From the NCBI GenBank assembly GCA_034766995.1, contig CM068314.1, forward strand, positions 17,016,201 through 17,080,200: a stretch of DNA of 64,000 nt, read 5' to 3'. Positions 1 through 11,345 of the stretch are shown in pieces. Source of the stretch: Acanthacorydalis orientalis (lineage: Eukaryota > Arthropoda > Insecta > Megaloptera > Corydalidae). The position numbers and the translations under genes are program-made. Each line of letters begins with the position of its first letter. The first letter of the stretch is position 1. The notes under the pieces are model-generated. The model worked only from the letters and a program-made list of their open reading frames with translations. It was not told where the DNA came from and ran no database searches.

Positions 1-469
1 TAATTGCTTTCTTAAGAAATGTATGACTAAAAGGTAAATGAAATAAAAAAAGTAAAGGAAGTATTAGGTTTACATTTATTAAGTAATGTTATTTATTTAG
101 AATATATTTTTTCAAGTTCAATGACTTTAATCAGGCCAAAATTAAATTAAAACGCATAAATGTATACATTAAAAGAATTTGCTGATTTATTTTTATAATT
201 AAACTTCAGATATCCAAGAATCATTTAAAATAAACGTTGTGAAAAGACATAATAAATGAATAATAACTCATTCTTACTAAATTCATTCGTACGTTAATTA
301 CTAAGATAATCACGTTAATAATAAAAATAATGAAGTTGAAATGTAATAAACAAATATGACATACAATTTTTGTGTTGTTTAAAAAAACACGTTTGCATCA
401 TTGCAAAATATATTTAGTCAACAACAATCAACAGGTATATAAAAAAAAAACTGTTTATGTGTATTCACG

Positions 470-590
470 AACCTCTATCGACTTGCTGAACTATCAGTCA
501 CAGACAACAAACTTGAACTTGGTTTTCTAGAATACTGGCGCCAAATGTCATGAAGAAAACGTATGAGTTCCGATTCTAGTATCATTTAAA
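470..590. other. Compositional island, candidate regulatory element
   Basis: About 120 bp of balanced base composition in otherwise A/T-only surroundings. It includes the palindrome TTCTAGAA at 525-532, which matches a heat-shock-element core dimer (TTCnnGAA). There is no ORF of note. The regulatory role is inferred from composition alone. Confidence 0.25.
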
Positions 591-936
591 TATTGTAGCT
601 ATTTACATTACATGTCGATTCGTTGTATTTATATTTATCAGGAAATAGCGTTACTTTGGTTGACACAACAAATAACTACATGTATTGCAATTATATTTTA
701 TGTATAATATTAATTTTGTATTACACAGTCATTTATTTAATCGAAAATATACAACACTATCAATATTCTGTAGAGAATTTATGGAGAGGTTCAATAAGTT
801 TACCAAAAATTTATATTTATTTTCGAACATAACTTGTAACACTGTCTTTCTAATTTAGTACATCGAGAAAAGAATTAATTTGTGAATCGTTCTGTGTTGT
901 AGGTTTGAAATCGTGTATTTTGACCACACATTTGAG

Positions 937-957
937 CTACATAGATGTACTATGTAG
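937..957. repeat. Small perfect inverted repeat
   Basis: CTACATA (937-943) and its exact reverse complement TATGTAG (951-957) are separated by 7 bp. It could form a short hairpin or a dimeric protein site. Arms of this length also arise by chance in DNA of this composition. Confidence 0.3.
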
Positions 958-1204
958 GTATTTTGTTAGTTGTATGTTTAATTATGATACTTTTTTTTAG
1001 ATAAGTCTCACTTTTTAAACAGAAAATAATAGAATGTTTATGATAAAATAAGACTAATTTGAATATTGCACAAATTTTTTTATTTCGTCAAATTGAAATC
1101 GAGGCATTTACATATTCGACGGGAGTGTCTAATAAATAAAAATAAATTTAGATAAAATAATTTTCAGAGAAGAAAAAAATCACTAATTTAGAGAACTGGC
1201 TATC

Positions 1205-1226
1205 ATATATATATATATATATATAT
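1205..1226. repeat. (TA)n microsatellite
   Basis: About 11 uninterrupted TA units next to a T-rich tract. Confidence 0.9.
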
Positions 1227-1684
1227 GTACTTGATAACTTTTTTATTTTTTTTAAATTTTTATTGTGTGAATGAGTTTTTATTTCGAAAGAATTATGATT
1301 TAGTTTTCTTTTTAATATTTTAAATGCATTTGTGATTCTTAACGAATTATTTCATTGTAAATACGTACTTCTAAATGAAAACCATTTAAGATCTCTCTTT
1401 GTTAATAAAATAATTGACCTCTTTTACAAAATGAAGATTAAAATGTAATTTATTCTTTTATCGCTTATTATTTTCGAAATATTTTTAAATAAAATAAAGT
1501 AACAGTCATGTGGTTTATTTGACAAATGAATAATTTATAGAGAAGCAGGTATTATTAATCAATTCTAACCGTTTTGTTCTTTATCAATTTTATCAAATAC
1601 ATTTAAGCTTCAAGTGTTTATATTGTATTATAGTTTTTAGAATATATAACTTTGAACACATATGGTTATCTGAATTTATTAATT

Positions 1685-1815
1685 CAGAATTGGACGGTGC
1701 TTTTCCATGAAACTATAGCATCCTGTATTAACAGACCTCACGTCTGAACTTTTTTAACATGATTCATCAGTCTTGTGCATATGCTTTTTTCTGCCTCTTC
1801 CTTTTGTCCTAGAAA
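1685..1815. other. Compositional island
   Basis: Mixed-composition stretch with pyrimidine-rich 3' half (TTTTTTCTGCCTCTTCC near 1785-1802) followed by CCTAG. It resembles a polypyrimidine tract but has no AG with a plausible exon behind it. Candidate non-coding element only. Confidence 0.2.
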
Positions 1816-2274
1816 TATAAATCGCCAAAAAAGAAAACATCCGTTGAAATATAATTGTAGTTTTTCTATAAATATCTAGTTAAAATACAACACGTTTATA
1901 ACCTGATTGACATATATATTTTTATTTCGACATACTAGAATGGAAATACAACCGGTACGCATGCAATTAAATATTTTACTGTAAAATAAAACGAGATTTT
2001 TGTTAGAAAAAAAATGCTGTTTGCATTATTTTAGATGTGTGATTTCATAACACTTTCTTTTACATATAAACTAGATTATACAACTTATACAAAAAAATAA
2101 TGTCATTATGTCACATGTAGGCGACTGGTTTTGACTGCTTTTGTCACATCCATAAATGTAGTTGTAACAAAAACATACATTTCGTGCGTAAATAGAACCA
2201 ACAAGATTTATTTCTACAACTTATGGCATTCTTTGCATGTAATAAGCATAATAATGTTACTGTATTATACAAAC

Positions 2275-2292
2275 ATATATATATATATATAT
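2275..2292. repeat. (TA)n microsatellite, short
   Basis: Nine TA units, the shortest of the tracts listed. Confidence 0.8.
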
Positions 2293-2792
2293 GCTTATCT
2301 GTATAAATAATAAAAAAGGAAGACAATTTTAAAATTCAACACGTATAAGAATTATTTTCTTTTCGACAACGCTATTATATTATTCACACTATAGCGGTAA
2401 ACACTGACAACGACTGACAGGATAAATTAATGAAAGCTTGTCTCATAAAAATGAAATGAAAACGTAAGAGACATATAAATAAAGCCCTAATATAAATGTT
2501 GGTTTTTCTAGTTTGGCATATTAAAAAAATATAGATGATTAGTAATTCTCAAAAAAAAATTAAAATTAAATGTTATCTTCTTAAATGTTTATTTTATAAT
2601 ATTTTAGTATTTTTACATCATTACTTGAACGTAAACCTGATTAATAATTAATTGTTAAGTTTCCTAGACAAGATATATTTTATTTATTATTAGAATTAGT
2701 AAAAATATATCGTATATGATGTTTTTCTTAAAAAAATATTTTATAAATATAAAATATTTAATTACCATTAACATCTATGGATTATTTAAAAA

Positions 2793-2915
2793 ATGAGGGG
2801 TGATTCGAACGCAAGTGCGCAAACGGGGTGTGTTTTTTAATTATAATTTGCGTTCGGGTGCTAATGACATTAGTTGTCGAAGCGCCCTAAAACCCCAATA
2901 ACCAACCAACCTTTA
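2793..2915 (-). mobile_element. Possible SINE-like or other dispersed-repeat remnant with hairpins
   Basis: A G/C-rich 120 bp block with sharp edges. CGAACGCAA (2806-2814) is exactly complementary to TTGCGTTCG (2848-2856). CTAATG-A-CATTAG (2861-2873) is a second palindrome. On the minus strand the block begins near GGGGTTTTAGGGCGC and ends GCGTTCGAATCACCCC followed by a T-rich run. GTTCGAATC resembles the Pol III B-box core (GGTTCGANNCC), so a tRNA-derived SINE tail is possible, but there is no A box or tRNA fold that I can support. It reads like an insertion unlike its surroundings. Family unknown. Confidence 0.35.
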
Positions 2916-3631
2916 TCCGAAAAAGTACTCTCTATTAATTGTTATTACTTCTAAACTAAAGGGTATATTAAAATATGTTTTATGGAAATTGAGTTTAAAT
3001 AATTACATTTCAGTTCTAAATCATTATTTTTAAAACAAAAGATTTATCAAATATCATGAATAATGGCACTTAGCGATGCTTCAAAATTCTATGTAGTATA
3101 TCATTTCTGAAAATAAAAATTCTGGAAAATTGCTCTTCATACAAGATGGAGTTTGATTATAATTTGGTTCTTTGTCTACTGGTGGTCTTTTGGTTTACAG
3201 TCTAGCTTGATAATTACATCTCAGGTCTCCGAATGTCAATTCGAATGACCTGCAAAATCCAGATCAAACGTCGTAAGATATTCTTCTGTTTTTGATTTGT
3301 AAAGAAAAAAAAATACAAATCAAACTCAAGGATGATTTATGAACTTTAAAATAAAATTATTGATGTTTCTGGTAATTCATCAAATGATTTTTCAAAAAAC
3401 GTGCTGAAAATATATCGCTTAGATTTCAGAAATGTGCGCGTGTTGAATTTAAAATTAAAACACATTTAAATTCTTATATAAAGTTAGTAATAATAATAAG
3501 TAAACCTTAATTCACTTAAATAAATATTTTAATATTTGTGTTATTTTAAAAGCAATTACAATCTTATTATAGGAAGTAACTGCCCAGACAATCTGTATAA
3601 TATTTTTAATGATAAATATGTTTGTTAATTA

Positions 3632-3790
3632 TTAGGTTGGTAGAAAAATAATTCCCGTTTATGACCTTCAAATTCATATGTATTTTTTAATTTAAGTGGT
3701 TTTAAGTGGTACAAAAATTGGATAACTAACACCTAACTTTTGTGTAAGATCTTTAATTGTGTACGTGGTTCTGATTGAATTGAAAAAATT
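3632..3790 (-). mobile_element. Mariner non-autonomous element, truncated copy
   Basis: Begins with the terminal repeat TTAGGTTGGTAG at 3632, preceded by TA (3630-3631), the mariner target dinucleotide. It then follows the second copy at 6077-6635 base for base with scattered differences: CCTTCAAATTCATAT, then TTTTTTAATTTAAGTG, then the antisense start of the retained transposase fragment (CCTAACTTTTGT). Similarity stops near 3790, so the other end is missing. Transposase sense would be minus strand. It cannot encode any functional protein. Confidence 0.75.
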
Positions 3791-4489
3791 GAGGTTCGAA
3801 TTCAGAAAACAAAACCCATTTTTTTTAATATAAATATTAAAAGTACTCTCATTCTTATTTATTTATAAATACGAATAAGAATACAAATATAAAGAATGTG
3901 AAAAAAGAGGTGATCTATTTTTCTTTATTATTTCCTGTGTAATAATATAATAATGATGAAAACCTTACAATATAGATATTATTTCAATTAATTTTCGTTT
4001 AATAATATATTACTATATTCAATTACAAATATTAATTCTTGATGTGCATTTAATAGTAAATAATTCATATATGCACATTTGTAATTAAATCAATCACGTT
4101 GAAGTGCGGAATAGTGTTTTTTTGTCAATTATGTATAGATATATAATGTTTGCATATTGATGACAATCAATATTAATTATTTAATTAGTCGTAAATAAAT
4201 ATACATAATAACTCGAGTGTAAATGACTTACGACAAAATCAATATTTATAAATGCAACATTGTTTTATCTCCTCAAATAAAATAAAATATTGAAGATCTT
4301 AAAAGGTAAATTTAAAACAACCACTCAATTTACTTAAACTATAATTAAGTAAATTGATTATTTGAAGTATTTTATTAATACTTTTTATACAAACGTAAAA
4401 TTAAGTAACTTTCAAAGTACGTTATGTGAAAAGAGACTTTTTCAAATGCATAGAAATGTAAAAGTTAATCTTCTGCATTCGAAAAAAAG

Positions 4490-5105
4490 ACAATATTTGC
4501 ACACGTCTGCAACTCGTTAGTTACGATCAGATAATATTATAGCTGTAACCGTTATAGGACAATACACGGTAGATATGAAACGACTGTGATGATGCATTGG
4601 GTCTGCTTTGAGGACCATCACGAGTGCATTGTTCTCAAAATTCAAACGTTTGCATGTATAGTCATGATAAATTATAGAGCGGCGAAGCTTATTCAAAAGT
4701 TTATCATGCTTTATAACATGATAACAATATTATATATTTTGAAATTTATTTCGGTCTCCAGTGTATGTTTTATATATGATGTTGTTGGATGTCATCTTTC
4801 TAAGAGAAAAAATATAAAACATTTTCGTTTATATGAAATATTATTTGAATAATATTACATGCACGGTGTTGTGTCAAAGCAGGGGCGCCAATGATTTAAG
4901 GGCTCGATTTGAAATATGAGGAAAGGATATAATGGTAACAATAGATATTTACCTTCACAGGACGCCAAACAAGAAAAACGTGGTTCACATAGACATTCAT
5001 TGAAAAAACATATATCTTCACGGTTACAATAAGGAAACATTTTGTTAATTTCAAGTGAAATATATGTTTTTTCTCAGAATCTTCATTTATTTTCGAGTTC
5101 ATATC
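4490..5105. other. Compositional island, about 600 bp
   Basis: Two adjoining patches (about 4490-4720 and 4855-5105) of balanced composition flanking an AT-rich middle. The first contains CAAACGTTTGCATG (octamer-like TTTGCAT). The second contains, on the minus strand, a cysteine-rich frame described separately. Candidate regulatory element or degraded exon. Confidence 0.3.
4954..5040 (-). CDS. Doubtful cysteine-rich mini-exon or ORF
   Basis: From an ATG at 5040 the minus strand reads MFPYCNREDICFFNE and continues with six cysteines in total within 31 codons, spaced C-8-C-x-C and then C-3-C near the end. It runs into a consensus-like donor, CCTGTGAAG|GTAAAT, at about 4954; without splicing the frame stays open to 4855. 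Cysteine density and the donor are suggestive of a small secreted or EGF-like exon. However, there is no signal peptide before it, no partner exon, and I recognise no homologue. Chance is the more likely explanation. Confidence 0.15.
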
Positions 5106-5231
5106 GTACTACATAAATTAATATTAGATACCAAATAGGGTTTTTATGATTATTTGAAATCGATCACGACTATAATATAATTGAAATATTTTATTTATAA
5201 ATAACAAGAATTTATACGATTTATTCAAAAC

Positions 5232-5233
<2 letters not shown>

Positions 5234-5265
<32 letters not shown>
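5234..5265. repeat. (TA)n microsatellite
   Basis: About 16 perfect TA units ending in TAAATTAAAAATAA. Confidence 0.9.
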
Positions 5266-5268
<3 letters not shown>

Positions 5269-5689
5269 TAAAAATAAATTACAAGTCTCTTTTCTATGTC
5301 ATTGAAAATTAATATAAAAATAATTGTAACAATATAATAATTCTGAAGATATTTATTAAACAGTATTCTACTTAATTTTATATTAAAACATTTATTAGTT
5401 TGATAACAATATTTTAATATTTTTTGGGTTACATAGTTTGAAATGTAACTGAGTTGATTTTTGTATGTATTTTAGTAATAAACCTCTTACTATCTTATAC
5501 CGTTACTTATATTGGCTGACCAAACAATATTACCTTTCTTTTTTCTTTTGAATTTGTTTTATTTTTATTATTTTTGAAAATGTTTTTAACCTTCATAATT
5601 TTATTAGTAATGTCTTTTCAGATACAAGTTTCATTTTTCAGATGAACTCGAAGGTAATTGAAACTCAAATTATAATTTTATTTTTTATA

Positions 5690-5890
5690 CTTGTGATCCC
5701 TTGACGCGTTGTTCTGATGGTATTTACCCTTTCAAATTATTTGAGGAGGAGAATAGAAATTCAGACGAACCAAGGGGACAAAGACCAACAAGACAACAGA
5801 CAGTTGAACTTCTTTACTCATTAAAATGTGTATTTTCCCTGAGCCGCATGTTCTGTTCATCTCTTTCACTATTTTGATGTCATCTACACG
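5690..5890. other. Compositional island
   Basis: Balanced-composition block. It contains GAGGAGGAGAATAG (about 5742-5755), a purine run AAGGGGACAAAGACC and the tract TCCCTGAGCCGCATG. No ORF. Candidate non-coding functional element. Confidence 0.25.
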
Positions 5891-6074
5891 TATTTTATAC
5901 TTTAGAAAAAATCCTTAATTATTTTTATTCCAATTACATAGTCCATATCATATTAAATCAATAAAATGTAAGAAACACGTTTAGCAAAGAATATTAGACA
6001 AAATCATTGCTTGAAAGATGCTTTTGCGTGGAGTGCAGATTGAATTTGAAGGTGTACATTAATCATGCAATTAT

Positions 6075-6637
6075 TATCATGTTGGTAGAAAATTAATTGC
6101 CTTTTATGTCCTTCAAATTCATATACATTTTTTAATTTAAGTGATTTCCATGCTCCAAAACTGTTATGTGACTAACGCCTAACTTTTGTACAAGCTCTTG
6201 AATTGTTGTGCGTAGTTCTGATTCAACTACTCCCTTCAGATGGTCGTTATGAACTGAAGAAGGACGCTCACGACGTTCTTCATCTTCAAGACTCTCGTCC
6301 CCAGTACAAAATTTTTGAAACCACCATTACACCGTATGTTTCTTAACAGTGCCCTCACCAAAAGCATAATTTAATTCACGAGCAGTTTCTGCTGCATTGC
6401 CACCCGTTTTGAACTAATACAAAAAAATGCTCTTATTTGCTTCTTTTCCGTCTTTAATTCAATAGCCCAATTTGAAACAAAATGAATGATAAAACTGAAG
6501 TCGATTTTACCAAAATACAGACAGAAAAATGCACTTTAAAATACTATTAATACGAACATGATGAAATGACAATTTCAGTGAAAAAAGGTTAGAATTCGGA
6601 TAATAAATACCGCAATTATTTTCCTACCAACCTAATA
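6075..6637 (-). mobile_element. Mariner-family element, internally deleted, full ends
   Basis: 559 bp element (6077-6635) flanked by TA on both sides (6075-6076 and 6636-6637). The right terminal repeat, read on the minus strand, is TTAGGTTGGTAGGAAAATAA; the left is TCATGTTGGTAGAAAATTAA. Between them, on the minus strand, lies only the N-terminal, DNA-binding part of a mariner transposase. The rest of the usual roughly 1.3 kb element, including the whole DD(34)D catalytic domain, is absent. Mariner ends and TA duplication are known family properties. The deletion is seen directly from the jump from helix-turn-helix coding to the 3' terminal region. Confidence 0.85.
6132..6470 (-). pseudogene. 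Mariner transposase fragment, N-terminal HTH part only
   Basis: The minus-strand conceptual translation contains NAAETARELNYAFGEGTVKK, then an in-frame TAA (6327-6329), then WWFQKFCTGDESLEDEER and a further helix-turn-helix stretch (ELVQKLGVSHITV). It ends at a stop at 6132-6134. The order matches the paired HTH N-terminus of mariner transposases, including the conserved WF-KF--GD-SLED-ER block. Normal length is about 345 residues; only about 100 remain, there is no catalytic aspartate triad, and a nonsense codon interrupts it. Dead, and a derivative needing transposase from elsewhere. Confidence 0.85.
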
Positions 6638-6663
6638 TATATAAATTTATATATATATATACA

Positions 6664-6692
6664 CACATACATACATACATACATACATACAT
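6664..6692. repeat. (CATA)n microsatellite next to a TA run
   Basis: About six CATA units following TATATATATACACA. It begins some 30 bp outside the mariner terminal repeat. Confidence 0.85.
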
Positions 6693-6985
6693 TATAGTGC
6701 ATATAATCGTAAAAAAATATTAATATGCTATCCTACTCTATTAGTGAAGATCGTATGAAATATTTGTCGTGGGAATATGAATTCAGATTTAATACAAAAA
6801 TCTCATATGTACCATGTGCGTGCAATCCAAATTAATCGCATTCTTATAAAAACACGTAATCGAAATGTATTGATTACATTACATTTAATATATACAGTAT
6901 TGGATATTCTGTTCTGGTTTACAATTGCACATCGTATTCTCGGAAATACCCAATGTCACTGTCTTCGCAAGCATGTCTTCTTTTG

Positions 6986-6989
<4 letters not shown>

Positions 6990-7048
<59 letters not shown>
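6990..7048. repeat. (TA)n microsatellite, long
   Basis: About 29 TA units, followed by GCGTGCATG and a GT-rich stretch. Confidence 0.9.
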
Positions 7049-7051
<3 letters not shown>

Positions 7052-7567
7052 TGCATGTATATATTTGTGTGTGTGAGCTTCGATTTGTGTGAGAAAGTGT
7101 GTGAATACTTATGTGTAAAATATTTTGTAATGAAATATTTATTTTCTGTTACATAGCTATTATCATAAATTCGAAAATAAACATTGCGGTTAATTTATTT
7201 CATATACAATGCGATAAACTCCAACACCAAAATTGACGGAAATTGTATTTTATGTAGATGATAATATGTACGTAGCTGTTTTTAATTTATTTATAGACAT
7301 TCTTTTCCATTGTAGTGATTTATAGTGTAAGTTTCCAATTTTTCGTTTTTCATTTCAAAATATGTAAATTTGAGTTCAAATTTAAAATATCGATTTATTT
7401 GAATACAAAAATCGTTTTACTTGATAACAATAGATTTAGATTAACATTTATTGTTTTGTAATTTTAATTTTCAAGATAATTAATATTTATAACTATATAT
7501 TTTAGAATTGAATGAATGTGTTTAAATTCATTTAACGTTACAGTTATATTGATAATAACACAAGTTA

Positions 7568-7569
<2 letters not shown>

Positions 7570-7607
<38 letters not shown>

Positions 7608-7630
7608 GTGTGTATATATATATATATATT
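7570..7630. repeat. (TA)n microsatellite with CATGTGTG interruption
   Basis: Two TA runs (7572-7604 and about 7612-7629) split by CATGTGTG. That interruption is a TA-to-TG transition typical of imperfect dinucleotide tracts. Confidence 0.9.
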
Positions 7631-8028
7631 ACAAAAAAATAAATACAGAGCAAAATAACTACGTGACCATAAAAACATCATTTGATTTTATCGTTTAAAT
7701 ATTTCAAATTGTTAAATCAATGCATACAGACATAAAACCATTGATTATTTACTCCTTAGTTATTATTAATTTTATTTACATTAAATAAAACGCATTACTA
7801 GCGTCATAAATGCAATAAAAGTACATATATTATGATAAAACTGTCTATATACAAATTTCACTATATTACAGATATAAATCTTTTTCAATAAATAAATGAG
7901 TGAGTTAGAATTTTGCTTTTTAAGTACCTACAACTCAGATTTTATGTATTTATGGCATTAGTACTTTATATCCTTTAATATATTTTTTTATTTATTGAAA
8001 ACGGTTTGTTTCTTTGTAAAAATATATG

Positions 8029-8050
8029 TTATATATACATATATACATAT

Positions 8051-8113
<63 letters not shown>
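8029..8113. repeat. (ATACAT)n / (TA)n compound repeat
   Basis: Four hexamer units of ATACAT type run into roughly 25 TA units. A period-6 array fused to a period-2 array suggests stepwise decay or expansion of one tract. Confidence 0.9.
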
Positions 8114-8114
<1 letters not shown>

Positions 8115-8229
8115 GAACAAGATATCAATTATAAAATACAATCACATTTTCATTATACTCTGATAATGATTGGCAGATGAATTGTTATATAATTAAGATG
8201 CTTTCATTTCAATTTCTACTGCACGTTCT

Positions 8230-8470
8230 TTATAAAAAATTGAAGATTCCTTCGACTTTACAACCATTCAATTCGCACGTCATTGTTTACGAAATGGAGC
8301 AGAGGAGCGAATTGAAGTTTACAAAATACTGAATGAGTCACTCAAACGAATATAAACAAGTATTCGTCTACTGCGTAGAGCATATTCGTTAGGGGATGAA
8401 TTGAGTAGATTGAGATTTATGTTCGTACCCTTCTACATACTTTCGCATTACGTGATTACCAATTTTTATT
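8230..8470. other. Compositional island
   Basis: Balanced patch with GGAGCAGAGGAGCGAATTG and GAATGAGTCACTC. The latter contains TGAGTCA (about 8334-8340), an exact AP-1 core heptamer. It has no ORF and lies between a microsatellite and a MITE copy. Candidate enhancer-like sequence. Confidence 0.3.
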
Positions 8471-8753
8471 CAGAGTGGTAGAATTTGTTATTTACGGTAT
8501 TAATTTGAAAAGAACGAGGAATATTCGTTTTAATTCACTGCCAGTACATGAATTATGAACTTGAATGTAGACGCTTTTCATTAGTACTTAATAAGTTAAA
8601 TGTAAATCTCTTTGAAGTTTAAATACAAGTCAAAAATGTTTAATATAAATTATATAAAAACAAAGCATTTTTAAAAAAAATGTATATAAATTCTGTGGTT
8701 TAATTTGTTTACTTCTACTTTTTTAAAAATATTTTTAATTTAATTCAGTTTTT

Positions 8754-8910
8754 GTAACTGCGGTTAAATTCGTTTTGACAAATGATTTTTTCTTTTTCCC
8801 ATAAATCACATTTTCAATTTAACAATGTTTTATAATAGATTATTGATCATTTTGATTGTTACTATTGGCATTTAAATAACGATTCAAATATCCTTAGTGC
8901 TAAGATTCAG
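8754..8910 (-). mobile_element. MITE-like family copy K (diverged)
   Basis: Starts with GTAACTGCGGTTAAATTCGT, the family terminal repeat. It then has GATTATTGATCATTTTGATT, the internal palindrome region in reverse orientation, and ends near CCTTAGTGCTAAG, a decayed CCTCAGAGCGC core. The distal end is lost. Confidence 0.55.
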
Positions 8911-9024
8911 TATATTTATACGTTCAGGTTATTAATTCAAAATCCTAAAATGACGAGAAAATATTTTAATTTAAAACAAAGCTATAATTGATTCAATGTA
9001 AAGGCACGAAATTAGTTTGTACAC

Positions 9025-9027
<3 letters not shown>

Positions 9028-9079
<52 letters not shown>
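9028..9079. repeat. (TA)n microsatellite, long
   Basis: About 26 perfect TA units. Confidence 0.9.
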
Positions 9080-9081
<2 letters not shown>

Positions 9082-9231
9082 GATAATTAAATTGAGAGAT
9101 ATGGAGGGATAAGGAAGAACAGAACGGTTGCTGACAGAAATTAATAAAGAGCTCATGAAGAGTCCTTCATCTAGTAGTGAATCAATTAAATGTTAGGATA
9201 TGTACATGTATATGCATATGTATTATAAATG

Positions 9232-9233
<2 letters not shown>

Positions 9234-9267
<34 letters not shown>
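9234..9267. repeat. (TA)n microsatellite
   Basis: About 16 TA units, 160 bp from the preceding long tract. Confidence 0.9.
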
Positions 9268-9269
<2 letters not shown>

Positions 9270-9519
9270 TATGCAAATAAATTTTAACATTGTAGAATAT
9301 TACAAATTTAATAGCAACCAAAAATTTTACTTCAATATGATAATAAATTTGCGAGTTGATTTATTTTGTATCCAAACAGTCAGTGCTTCTTGTAAGTAGG
9401 TATAATGTGGTTCCATTATACATAGGAAATACAAAGGATATTATATTGATTAAAATATCGCCAACATTATATAAAGGTAGTAACATAATTGAATTTCGTT
9501 AACGCCTTATTTGACACGT

Positions 9520-9960
9520 GTATATGCCAAAATGCTGAACACAACACCAGATGCAAGGATATTTTCCATCTCAGAAACGTCATCATTTTCAGCTATAAAC
9601 GTTAGCGTATATAATATATCAAAGAGCTGTAAGAAGAGATCCCCTCGCTTACGTTAAATGCCGGCAACATTAGACAGGTTCAGGAGTTTGATTTCCCCTC
9701 AGCTCATATTGCACAAAACACGTTTCAAAATCCATCAGCGTTCTGGTAAATGCAATTTAGTGAAGAGCATCACACTAGTCAATATTATTTTCTATCACTT
9801 CTCCCTGTCCTTAGAGATTTCCATTACGAAATAACATTTTACCAAAATGTTAAATATTATCATAGGATAATAAATAGACGGAGAAGTAGTTTCATACGAC
9901 ACTATTGTTATAGATTTTCTCAAATAAAATTGATACGTGAACATATCCGCCATTATACAT
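9520..9960. other. Compositional island, about 400 bp
   Basis: One of the longer complex patches in the upstream desert. It includes GAGATCCCCTCGCTTACG (about 9637-9654) and CCCCTCAGCTCATATTGC (about 9696-9713). An 89-codon plus-strand frame crosses its end and runs into (TA)n, so it is not a credible gene. Candidate conserved non-coding element. Confidence 0.3.
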
Positions 9961-9975
9961 ATACATTCCACACGT

Positions 9976-9998
9976 TATATATATATATATATATATAT
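9976..9998. repeat. (TA)n microsatellite
   Basis: About 12 TA units. Confidence 0.85.
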
Positions 9999-10175
9999 TT
10001 TAGCATTTTTAATTATTAGAGAGTTATGAAATTAATATTAATTTATTTTATATAAAATATTTTAAGTAAAACCTGAAAATAAATGTATGCAAAACTCGTC
10101 CATATTTAACTAAAAAATGATAAAATATTTACCAATCTTAGTGTTAAAATATAGATTGAGACATAAAATATATTA

Positions 10176-10176
10176 G

Positions 10177-10220
<44 letters not shown>
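10176..10220. repeat. (TA)n microsatellite
   Basis: About 22 perfect TA units. Confidence 0.9.
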
Positions 10221-10228
<8 letters not shown>

Positions 10229-10919
10229 TACAAACATCTGTTTGCAAATTTAAGGGATATTTTTGATTCATTAATAAAAAATAATGAATTGTTATTTCTA
10301 TGAAAGAATAGAAACTGATTTTTTTAAATGAATTAAACATCGTATTTTTATATAGCTCAATTAAAATTAATTCAAAATTCATAAAACGTTTTGTAGTGGA
10401 TAAAGTATTTGAATTATTCATAGTGTTACAGTTTACTTTAATCTTTCTTTAAAATGTGAATATTTTATTTTAGAATTTATTAAAACGTTTGACTGAATTT
10501 GGAGATTACAATATTTTTTTTTTTGATAAATAAAGAAATAATTATTTTTCTACATGACTCATTTCATATTATTAAAAATATTTAAATGATTAAAATAGAA
10601 AATTGGGGTTACGGTTTTTCTCTTTTTTATAAACAAATTTATCGGAGTTATTTTCAACGTTGATTAGTATCATTTACCATATTGACTTTCCTAAAAATGA
10701 ATGACAGATCGAATAATTTACAGATAATTATTCATATTTTAAAAGGAAGTATTACTAATTTTTATCGGTCGAATCAGTACATTTCTAAATCGAATTAAGT
10801 AATTTATCGTTTATGTAATATCATTCATTAAAATGATTTTACTTCACATATTGTAAGTTTATTTTAGAAGTCCGTTGAGTGGATATTAAATAAAAAAATA
10901 TATAATATATAACAATATA

Positions 10920-11345
10920 TTATTGTCCGAACGTACTGCTATAGAAATAGTCAAACTTTACACAAAGGCATTGAAGATTTTATGAATGAACTGTATGCAT
11001 CTATGAGCTACTCTATTACAGGCAATGACCGACCGCCACAAATGTCTACAAATACTCAAACAGTGCACATCCGAAATTTCAGAATATTGGGTTTCACATA
11101 ATTAGAACAGTATAATTTCGAGTGTACTCATTCCGATTATCACGTATACGTTTTTGGGCGGTGTCTTTTCTGGGGTGAAAGACAGCCGATGGTGTAGCAG
11201 CCGAACTTGCCTATGGCTATACATTAGCATGAGAAAATTCGGGGAAACGAACTGGATCATTTTGTACGACCAGATGCGATGCATTCAGTATGACGTGACG
11301 AGACTGACATACACACACCCTCGAGCGCTAGGATTTCCTACTGCA
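10920..11345. other. Compositional island, about 420 bp, strong candidate regulatory element
   Basis: Clear jump in G+C and complexity with abrupt edges. It contains CAATGACCGACCGCCACAAA (about 11024-11043), TGGGCGGTGTCTTTTC (about 11155-11170) and TATGACGTGACGAGACTGAC (about 11289-11308), the last with the CRE-like TGACGTGA. Frames of 98 (plus) and 60 (minus) codons overlap here but resemble no protein and run into AT-rich DNA. Best read as a cis-regulatory block. Confidence 0.4.

Noticed and set aside
2793..2915. tRNA gene
   Set aside because: A GTTCGAATC string is present on the minus strand, but the neighbouring bases do not form a T stem and no acceptor, D or anticodon arm can be drawn.
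6953..7156. Open frames made of Tyr-Ile repeats (also at 7516, 13905, 19821, 58831 and others)
   Set aside because: They are translations of (TA)n microsatellites and not genes.
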